NCBI GenBank assembly: GCA_942486035.1
Contig: CALNXK010000079.1
Location: 662,501 to 726,500 of the forward strand
Length of the DNA: 64,000 nt
Source of the DNA: Porites lobata
Lineage: Eukaryota > Cnidaria > Anthozoa > Scleractinia > Poritidae
Direction: 5' to 3'
The notes below the pieces were generated by a model. That model did not search any database and was not told the origin of the DNA. It saw nothing but the letters and a program-made list of their open reading frames with translations. Positions 59,401 through 64,000 of the stretch are shown here, one piece after another (the stretch's first letter is position 1; each line of letters starts with the position of its first letter). Both the position numbers and the translations under genes were made by a program.

Positions 59401-60757
59401 AATAAATTATTGTTTGTAATCGCTAACTCGTTTTATCGCTGTTTGCTGACTCGAACAGCGAACAGTTGTGTATTTGATCCGAACATGCACTAGTTGCTCT
59501 AGTCGTAAATAAACATTGAATGATTTTCACAAGGTACTCACTTCAATTTGAACGGGCTTTGAAAAATTTGACCCCAAATACTGAACGGGCTACGAAAAAA
59601 CAAAATGCCTTTTGGGCGGGCTTTAGAAAGAAAGAGGAAAGCTATTATTTTTTTCCTGACCCGGTCATCCTCATAAATAATGAACCGTCCCTAACTTTAA
59701 TTTCTAGTATGAAAATTCAAGTAAAACAGTTTTGACTGTCAACCAATGTGAATTTTATTTACTGGGTTCACTCTAGTATGAAGCTTGGAGTTGTTCTTAT
59801 TGAATTCAGCTCATGTGGAGTAAAGCATCTGAATCAATGAGGCCAGTGTGAATTAGGGCCTCTGTCATGTGAATTCTTTTGTCGGGTCTATTCACTGGAG
59901 TTGTTCATAATAATTCAGCTCATGTGGAGAACAGTATCTGAATCAACTCAGTCAATGTGAAATACATACAGTGTAGGGCATTTGGACTGGGCCTCAGAGT
60001 CTATTTATGTCACGTTAGTTCTTTGTTGGCGAATTAATCAAGGTGCTGATTGTAGAATGACAAAGAAAAGCTGAGTGCAGTCTCAAAAATTCCAAGTTCA
60101 TTCTACAGCAAGAAAGACTGGAGCATTTATTTGCAGGTATATCAAGAACAAAAAGTTCTAATTTTTCTTATTTTCAAATGGAGTGCTCAATTCAGTTAAA
60201 TTCAATTTACATGTACTTTACAACAAAATTCGAAGAACAAGAATACAAGATTACACAGAAACAAATGAATGTGGTGAGGAAGCCCAAAAAGAAACCATAA
60301 GGCTCATAAATCATTGGGCTCCCACAGAGCATAAAAGTGTACATGTACAGTAAGGCCACATACAAATTTATACATGATGTAAGTAATTAAAAGACATTCA
60401 TGATAAAGACTTAGAATAGATAAATAATCAAAATACTGTAATCTTTCAAAGGAAAGATAACACAAATAAATAAGTCAATATAATGTTAAAATGATAATGT
60501 TAAAACTCATAAGATGGTCACTAAGACAAGTCATGAATGCTATTGACACTGCAAATAACCTTGAAGTTCCAGAATTTCATACAGAGCTTACTCTTTGCAT
60601 TTTTAGAATCTATCATGATTAATGACTTAAACATTTGAAGGAAACTTGTACCCACCAGCTATTTCTTGCAGTTTTTCTTTATCTTTCTTTTTCTTATCCA
60701 GCCTGTTGTCAGTGCCCTCATCATCTCCCTCTTCAACAAGTAAAGTTCGGTTCATTT
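38410..60757 (-). CDS. REPS1: RalBP1-associated EH-domain protein (REPS1-like), 3' 17 exons
   Basis: Joined exons (minus): 60757-60656, 57019-56450, 55200-55078, 53906-53696, 52801-52653, 51018-50955, 50243-50092, 49162-49083, 48155-48066, 47353-46588, 45928-45888, 45295-45053, 44255-44213, 43785-43721, 42372-42272, 40540-40435, 38472-38410. Every junction is GT-AG and phases agree; about 988 residues lie in the window. Hallmarks: SYQGSIIIPPPP linker, a full EH domain with EF-hand loop DINKDNALNLDEF, GHSRSSSLDLNKLF, FADFSRFESF, and the C-terminal coiled coil SKVNSELQEELKS + VMERRATLEVKLKQLRSPLS. In vertebrates REPS1 binds NPF proteins through its EH domains and RalBP1 through its C-terminus, linking Ral signalling to receptor endocytosis. 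The N-terminal EH domain is missing and must be encoded beyond 64,000. Gene is longer than human REPS1 because of Pro/Ser/Gln-rich linkers. Could equally be named REPS1/2, since invertebrates usually have one. Confidence 0.92.
38896..39047. repeat. Nested MITE (TATCCACCGGATAA palindrome)
   Basis: Left GGCCCCAGTTGTTCAAAAGT / GCTATCCACCGGATAA and right TTATCCGGTGGATGGCGCGA / ACACCTGGAGCC pair as arms. A worn copy is at about 53525-53645 in REPS1 intron sequence. Confidence 0.7.
39362..39430 (+). repeat. tRNA-like SINE head
   Basis: Box-A-like GTGGTAATGTAGTGGTAAG and box-B-like GGGTTCGAGGTCC at tRNA spacing, but acceptor arms do not pair. Confidence 0.4.
40435..40540 (-). CDS. REPS1: REPS1 exon w16: coiled coil
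   Basis: Acceptor CCTTTCTAG, donor AAATCG|GTACGC; KLNAKIGDLREKNAALSKVN then SELQEELKS, the C-terminal coiled coil that in vertebrates binds RalBP1. Confidence 0.9.
40650..40840. repeat. Inverted repeat / MITE in REPS1 intron
   Basis: GACGAATTATCCGCCTGAGA and TCTCAGACAGATAATTCTTC are complementary, as are CATCTAG and CTAGACGATTTATCCG. It sits just upstream of exon w16. Confidence 0.6.
41111..41244. repeat. Palindromic MITE, third locus
   Basis: Arms ACTGCCCACCTACCCCTCCC and GGGAGGGGTAGGTGGGCAGT, outer CAATTTAGG / CCTAAATTA. Directly abuts the tandem array that starts at 41252. Confidence 0.82.
41252..42180. repeat. Tandem minisatellite, monomer about 108 bp, split by a transposon
   Basis: Monomers start with GTACCAyrTraAAGTA at 41252, 41359, 41469 and 42017 (107, 110 and 106 bp for the first three), sharing TTTCATTTGAATGGTAA and CAAACTCAAA blocks. 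A mariner-like MITE (41575-42014) lies between the third and fourth units. Confidence 0.82.
41575..42014. mobile_element. mariner/Tigger-like MITE, TA target site
   Basis: Ends CAGTAAAAGCTCTATTAAAA and complement CAGTGAAACCTCTATTAAGC, flanked by TA (41573-41574 and 42015-42016). The internal AGTGTCCGC... motif recurs. The intact equivalent of the target site is visible in the neighbouring monomer at about 41349-41375. Confidence 0.85.
42272..42372 (-). CDS. REPS1: REPS1 exon w15: basic linker
   Basis: Acceptor TTTTTCCAAAG, donor GTGAG|GTATGC; KPLSPPTLKQGRRQEKDGEK then Lys/Arg-rich. Position corresponds to the PPPKPVRRRLK region of the vertebrate protein. Confidence 0.8.
42670..42835. repeat. 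Short TIR element (CGTCCACACGAATACGG)
   Basis: Left GCGCCGTCCACACGAATACG and right GTTTCGTGTGGACGC pair; internal GTGTGGACAAGGACTC. REPS1 intron. Confidence 0.5.
42842..43226. repeat. MITE with GTTTCCCATCGCCC ends
   Basis: Left AGGCCATCCCCATGAAATG...TTTCGTTTCCCATCGCCC; right GGGCGATGGGAAACGAAGC...TTGGGATGGCCT. Contains GGTCGGTCGGTC and a 23-bp poly-A run (42917-42939). Confidence 0.75.
43721..43785 (-). CDS. REPS1: REPS1 exon w14 (65 bp)
   Basis: Acceptor TTATTTTTAG, donor AAGTTG|GTAGGT; TTTPNKPSHNQEALPRPVPK. Confidence 0.78.
44213..44255 (-). CDS. REPS1: REPS1 microexon w13 (43 bp)
   Basis: Acceptor TTCCCTTTCAG, donor ACTGAAG|GTGAGG; DVAWSTIPQNAATE. Confidence 0.78.
45053..45295 (-). CDS. 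REPS1: REPS1 exon w12: FADF motif
   Basis: 81 codons, phase 0 both sides; contains QEDFADFSRFESFVEAQE, matching the FADFSQF motif of vertebrate REPS1. Acceptor CTGACAG, donor TCGCAC|GTAAGA. Confidence 0.92.
45888..45928 (-). CDS. REPS1: REPS1 microexon w11 (41 bp)
   Basis: Acceptor GTTGAAG, donor AAGTCAG|GTTTGT; TPPSSQSSSHSSQ. Phases 1 and 0 fit both neighbours. Confidence 0.7.
46145..46575. mobile_element. mariner/Tigger-like MITE ending 12 bp from the exon w10 donor
   Basis: Left CAGTCCACTCTCTCTTACCA; right complement CAGTACGGTCAACTTTCTCT; internal AGACACCTCTATAAGACGAA and its counterpart GACGTGTCCGTCTTAGAGAA. Right end at about 46575; exon w10 ends at 46588. Confidence 0.75.
46588..47353 (-). 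CDS. REPS1: REPS1 exon w10: large Pro/Ser-rich exon
   Basis: 766 bp. RSLVQPVPHLSDIQ ... long SP-rich linker ... EPPPPPPRKKGHSRSSSLDL. The HSRSSSLD motif is a REPS1 signature. Multiple SP/TP sites suggest phosphorylation. Transposon copies lie within about 12-25 bp of both splice sites. Confidence 0.92.
47378..47570. mobile_element. MULE-like MITE with 10-bp target duplication, next to exon w10 acceptor
   Basis: Ends AGACTACAAAACAGTC and complement TAGACTGCAAAACAGTC; flanked by CGACACGATT at 47368-47377 and 47571-47580. A 9-11-bp target repeat is typical of Mutator-like elements. 193 bp, non-coding. Confidence 0.8.
48066..48155 (-). CDS. REPS1: REPS1 exon w9
   Basis: Acceptor CTGTCTGCACAG chosen over the nearer GTTTTAG because only it keeps phase 0; HWQRFSDSLGRNAAPSPAK resembles the WETFSE region of vertebrate REPS1. 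Donor AAGGCA|GTAAGT. Confidence 0.8.
48371..48735. repeat. MITE with GTCGCCCGAAAGTCAT ends
   Basis: Left ACGGTCAAGTCGCCCGAAAG and right CTTTCGGGCGACTTGATCGT are inverted repeats; the hexamer-like GTCGCCCGAAA recurs subterminally. REPS1 intron. Confidence 0.8.
49083..49162 (-). CDS. REPS1: REPS1 exon w8
   Basis: Acceptor TTTCTTTAG, donor CCTGAT|GTAAGT; APVHPLEKVQGTEQEQQKEL. Phase 1 in, phase 0 out. Confidence 0.8.
50092..50243 (-). CDS. REPS1: REPS1 exon w7: EH domain EF-hand and end
   Basis: HLSDINKDNALNLDEFCIAM then HLVVAMRHGLELPSTLP. The calcium-loop positions D-x-N-x-D and the final E are present. Acceptor TTTTTTCAG, donor TTTCAG|GTATCT. Confidence 0.93.
50955..51018 (-). CDS. REPS1: REPS1 exon w6: EH domain middle (64 bp)
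   Basis: RARDFFMKSSLPVEVLSKIW; acceptor TTTTTTAG, donor GATATG|GTAAGG. The Trp completed across the next junction is the conserved EH pocket residue. Confidence 0.9.
52083..52489. repeat. mariner-like MITE (AAACCTGTATTAA ends)
   Basis: Left TCAAACCTGTATTAAACAGT, right CTTAATACAGGTTTGACTGT. Internal CACCTAATACAGG repeats. REPS1 intron. Confidence 0.7.
52501..52631. repeat. Palindromic MITE, fourth locus (variant outer arms)
   Basis: Core arms AAACTGCCCACCTACCCTTC and GAGGGGTAGGTGGGCAGTTT match the other copies, but outer arms are TTATTATACATTTC / GAAACGTATAATGAT instead of the ATTTAGG type, marking a subfamily. It ends 22 bp from exon w5. Confidence 0.8.
52653..52801 (-). CDS. REPS1: REPS1 exon w5: start of EH domain
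   Basis: WRILPEQREYYTKQFRRLQP matches the start of the second EH domain of REPS1. Acceptor CAATTCAG, donor GTCAAAG|GTACAT. Confidence 0.9.
53525..53645. repeat. Degenerate TATCC-palindrome MITE
   Basis: GATAAATCACTATCCAGCAG ... TATCCAGTGGATAGTATAGC. Worn relative of 38896-39047; about 50 bp from exon w4. Confidence 0.5.
53696..53906 (-). CDS. REPS1: REPS1 exon w4: acidic/serine-rich linker
   Basis: Acceptor TTACTGTAG, donor CTAAG|GTTTGA; SWREGENPSINNGISNTQW ... DEEHSSSDEDVDRSSSPELA. Leads into the EH domain. Confidence 0.82.
55078..55200 (-). CDS. REPS1: REPS1 exon w3: linker
   Basis: Acceptor CTTATCAG, donor GAAGAAA|GTAAGG; VEQVRIAGQPTWGAHPPASQ and onward. Phase 1 on both sides. Confidence 0.8.
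56450..57019 (-). CDS. REPS1: REPS1 exon w2: Pro/Gln-rich linker
   Basis: 570 bp, acceptor TTCTTTAG, donor CATGCAG|GTAATT. Contains SYQGSIIIPPPPRAATPQQI, matching the PPPP motif after the first EH domain of vertebrate REPS1, then a long Gln/Pro-rich low-complexity tract. Confidence 0.88.
58238..58461. mobile_element. Nested MITE, TTA target site
   Basis: Ends GGGACGGACCATTAGAAAAC and complement; TTA at 58235-58237 and 58462-58464. Interior has repeated GAATTTTTTTT. The ends resemble those of the host element, so they may share a transposase. Confidence 0.82.
58518..58716 (+). pseudogene. SAP-like ORF remnant inside the TIR element
   Basis: MSKTFEEYAWRDLVESGDLK ... SELNK then stop; in the +1 frame ISKHYKLVSSGTKAEKIRRV continues. 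Together this has the helix-loop-helix look of SAP DNA-binding motifs. An acidic stretch follows to about 58956 (DESEEDIVLAELL). Frameshifted. Confidence 0.4.
60656..60757 (-). CDS. REPS1: REPS1 exon w1: charged linker
   Basis: Acceptor TTATTTCAG, donor ATAGCTG|GTGGGT. Reads NRTLLVEEGDDEGTDNRLDK then a Lys-rich stretch. Enters in phase 1, so at least one coding exon lies upstream. Confidence 0.8.
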
Positions 60758-63306
60758 CTGAAATAAGGACAAATAAAAATTAAACATAAGACGTGTACCA
60801 CTTGCCCAAATAAATTAATATTTATGGCAAAAGGAAATCGCCAAAGTACAAAGAAACATACAAAACAGTTTTTAATGAAAATTTGAAAAGATGATATTTC
60901 GTTGAAGACTTACAACCCTACAGCTGACCGATAATGACCAACGGATAATAATGCCTTAATGCACGATCAACAACAATCATTGCACATGATTACAAAGTTC
61001 AAGCAATTAACTGCTGTATAAGTTGCCAACTATAACTTATGATTGGTTCCTTCTTCAGTTTCTCTTCAGACATTGCCTTTCTGTTTTACCTTAAGTCACG
61101 TTACTGACCTGGTAGCTAGTTTGTAATTCAGTGATATCATGTTCTTTACCAAAATGTACTTCTTAAAAGCTCTAAAAACTACTCAGTAATAATTTATTGC
61201 AGGGCAAAAGGGGCATAGTTAAAATCAACCTTTGAGATTTAGACCGCGAGTAAAGTAACATGCATAACACACATATATTATGTACCTTTCATTTAACATA
61301 TTGCTTTACAAAAGTCCTCGCTGGGATAACAATAAACAAGTATTACAATTCTTACTTTTAAAAACATCAGTGACCTAAAAATAAAATTGGGTTTTGTAGG
61401 AGTTTTTGTAGTTCCAAAAAGGTTTCCATGATTGCAGGAGGTGGAACTGAAAAAGGAGTTTCCACGCAGGTTGAAGTTTTTCAGCTTGAATATCGGCTTC
61501 AATCTCTACTGTGAAATAAATTAAAATGAACTGGGGATTGACTCCACTTAGGCTTTTTGGATTGCTTGAATAAGCGAGTCAGATCACGTCTCACCTTGAG
61601 AATCTAAACAATTCTGTAGATGTTATATACATAAGGTAATCTTTGAGCCCATCCCACCCTTCCCTCGATGCAACTACAATGGACTGTAATAATATTATTT
61701 TTAAAAAATATATGTAACACAATAAAGAAACACAAAACTCCAAAGAGAGTTTGATGTAAAATATTAAAGCGAAAGTAGTATGACCAGAATGCTTAAAAAA
61801 TATTACAGTGTATGCCATTATGTTGCTGGTGCTTCAAGTTTCCAATGCAACAATCTAAAAATGTACCACAAAAGCATATTATAAACATAACATATTTTAC
61901 TGAGAAACAACATGAAAAAACAACAGATGACCTTATACAAGCCCAGAAGCTGCTTATACAAGCAATAGCGTGTTATCACAACAGAAAATGCTTACTGTCA
62001 ATAACATGAAAATGAACTGGGAAAATGATCACTAAACATTTGACAAATTCCTACCACATGATTGCCATTTAGTGGACCAGGTGATAAGCAACTGGAATTC
62101 ACATGACTCCCATTTGTACCCATTCAAACAAATGAAAGATCAACTGGCAGTGCCCAATACAATGTAATCACATGGCACTAAAGTGTTCAAGTGCAGCCAT
62201 AACTATGGTCAAAAATAAAAAATGTCTACAGGGATCATACACTATGTCTTCTTCAGGCCAAAAATCAAGGACATTTTGAGGATTTTCTGGTGCATGCGCA
62301 CATGCAAGAGTAACAAGACAGCACCAGAAACAAATAAATGAGAGTTTTACAAAATTAATTTTGTGAGCAATTTCTTACTCTGTCTGTATTTGAACTGACA
62401 AGGTTAAAAAGTCAGAACATTAAAGAGCATTAGAGGTTCTTTAATTACTAAAAGTCAAGGACTTTCAAGGATCAAAAACCAATTTCAAGTTCTTTCAAGG
62501 TCTTGCAATTGGCAGCTTGCAATTCACAGCTTTTCAAGGGTTCTAAAGCTGCATACAAATTCTAGTGTCTAACAGAATTATATACAATACAGATATACAT
62601 AATTATATTGCAAGAAAAGAATTATTTGTACATGTACACTGTGGGCATATTGATGATGATTTATTAGCATGCTCTGTGGGCTACCACATGATCTGTAGAT
62701 GATATCTCAAAGATTTGTATTGCGCACCAAAACTGAATATGAAGTCATTTAACATCCACTCCAACTGCATCATAACTTTGCCTTACTCCACGCGAGAATA
62801 ACTCTCTACATCCTGGGAGAGTTGCAAATAATAGTTGGTCATTGGCAGGAGCCCATAACCCAAAGTGTGGAGCCCCAAACTTAGCCTATTCAACTGCATT
62901 TTCATATTTTGATATTCAAAATTAAGGGGAAAATCTGACTAAAAATAGACTGGTGTGTGAAAGTGCTGTTGCATGAGCAAGAGGGAGCTGCTCACTCTAG
63001 GTTATGGGCTCCTGTCATTGGACAATGTCTGACTCCTTTGAAATCCTACCTGCAGTTGGAGGTTACTGGACAAATCAAATGAGACTATTGATTTGAAGTT
63101 TGGTAAAGCAGTTAGAGGAATTAAAACTCAAAATGATTTTCATTCAAACACTTTTCTGCTTTGTCTGACTAACAAAGGGATCTGGTCAGACATATGTCCT
63201 TTCTAAAGGGGGAAGATTTTTGCAGGCCTGTATACTCCTACTGACCACTATTTTAAGCACCTACTGTACATGCACCTCCATTCAAAGAACATTTTTCACT
63301 GACGCC
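60758..63306. other. REPS1 intron / upstream, no exon recognised
   Basis: Searched by eye on the minus strand for the first EH domain and did not find it. AT-rich, no element ends. Confidence 0.5.
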
Positions 63307-63541
63307 GCAGCGTGCAAAGAAAGTAGTGTCCGATAGCCCGGGGCTAGTGGATTTTGCTATCGGGCTAGTGAATTCTGTTTTTAACTTGCCCGACGGGCAA
63401 GTGATGTTTTATGAGGAATTTGAATAACAGAAGAACAAAAAGTTTTTGGGGCTAGTAAATGACGTCTGGGCTAGTAAATGCTAGCTTCAGCTTGCCCGAA
63501 TGGCAAGCTGTAAAAATGATTTTCTTTGCACCCTGCGCCGC
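63307..63541. repeat. MITE with GCAGsGTGCAAAGAAA ends
   Basis: Left CGCAGCGTGCAAAGAAA, right TTTCTTTGCACCCTGCG; internal TTGCCCGACGGGCAAG and GGGCTAGTAAATG repeats. Confidence 0.8.
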
Positions 63542-63674
63542 TACATTACCTGACAGTTGATAACTGTACATGTAGCTTGCTAGCCATCAGTCTGGCCATA
63601 CACTGATAAGTCTAGCAAGTACCATAATGATAAACAGAGCAGTAAAACTGCGACTATAATGATTAACAGAGCAT

Positions 63675-63975
63675 CAAAAACCTCCACCCGGTTAGCTAGA
63701 TTGGATAAACCCTGGTGTGTCAAACGGGAGGCTGCTGGCTCTAACCCCGGCCGCACCAACACTCAGGGTCTCTAAGTGAGCAGAAAGTGCTGCCTTTTTG
63801 AAAACAACCGCAAAGGTCAAACTTTAGACTCTTCTCAGATAAGGACGATAAACTGTAGGCCTGTCTCACAACCCTTATACATATAAATATTATTCTGTGG
63901 GACATTAAAGAACCCACACAATGTTTGTAAAGAGTAGGACACATAGTCCCTAGTCTGATGGTCTATCTCTCATAG
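63675..63975 (+). repeat. SINE-like repeat at window end
   Basis: AACGGGAGGCTGCTGGCTCTAACCCCGGCC resembles a degenerate box B, followed by ACTCAGGGTCTCT, GATAAGGACGATAAAC and GTGGGACATTAAAGAACCCA body blocks common in coral SINEs. Confidence 0.6.
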
Positions 63976-64000
63976 GAGGAGAGACTGTTACCGGTCCAGC

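Larger units (their letters stand above)
57479..59691. mobile_element. 2.2-kb PIF/Harbinger-like element in REPS1 intron, with nested MITE
   Basis: Ends GGGACAGTTCATTATTTATG and complement GGGACGGTTCATTATTTATG, about 45 bp inverted, flanked by TAA (57476-57478, 59692-59694). Subterminal GAACGGGCTT motifs occur at both ends. A 3-bp TWA target and GGG ends suggest PIF/Harbinger. Inside are a broken ORF with a SAP-like stretch (58518-58716) and a nested element (58238-58461). No DDE transposase recognised. Confidence 0.7.

Noticed and set aside
1..64000. CRISPR arrays, operons, prokaryotic promoters
   Set aside because: The window is eukaryotic: spliced genes, SINEs and LINEs; no direct-repeat/spacer arrays were seen.

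Overview
Eukaryotic nuclear DNA, AT-rich, intron-rich and dense in transposon relics. The gene content points to an anthozoan cnidarian, most likely a stony coral: a multi-copy family of secreted PAN/apple + EGF + fibrinogen-like proteins of the kind seen in coral secretomes and skeletal-matrix lists, a REPS1-type endocytic gene with many short phase-matched exons, and CR1/L2-like LINE, tRNA-SINE and MITE families. The species is not identifiable from the sequence alone.

Left part (1-35,100): a lineage-specific gene cluster. A segmental duplication places 1-7278 (window edge inside the unit) in direct repeat with 14996-21872. Each unit carries the same three-exon gene: exon 1 signal peptide + PAN, exon 2 EGF + start of a fibrinogen-like module, exon 3 Cys-rich C-terminus, all introns phase 0. 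Copy 2 (15973-19483) reads as an intact 391-residue protein. Copy 1 (959-4449) has lost the exon-1 splice donor through a 29-bp deletion. A third, more diverged gene lies on the minus strand (32922 back to 24233); its first intron is about 6.5 kb of transposon debris and its second intron appears to start with GC instead of GT. A fourth locus (34634-35076, minus) is a broken last exon, and an orphan PAN exon with a frameshift sits at 9522-9844 between the two big duplicates. The cluster therefore shows several stages of gene birth and decay.

Middle (35,100-38,400): no confident gene; a frameshifted unrecognised ORF and a TIR element.

Right part (38,410-60,757, minus strand; gene continues left-to-right off the window at its 5' end): 17 consecutive exons of a REPS1-like gene (RalBP1-associated EH-domain protein). 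All splice phases match. The central EH domain, the proline/serine-rich linker, and the C-terminal RalBP1-binding coiled coil are present, with a terminal exon of only 20 codons; the N-terminal EH domain must lie beyond 64,000. Its introns hold many MITEs, and the large exon 10 is bracketed by two transposons only about 12-25 bp from its splice sites. The last 3 kb is intron or upstream sequence with a MITE and a SINE.

The most informative observations are the copy-specific lesions in the PAN-EGF cluster, a MITE family with consistent 6-bp target duplications (three copies, one interrupting a LINE ORF), and transposons abutting splice sites in REPS1.
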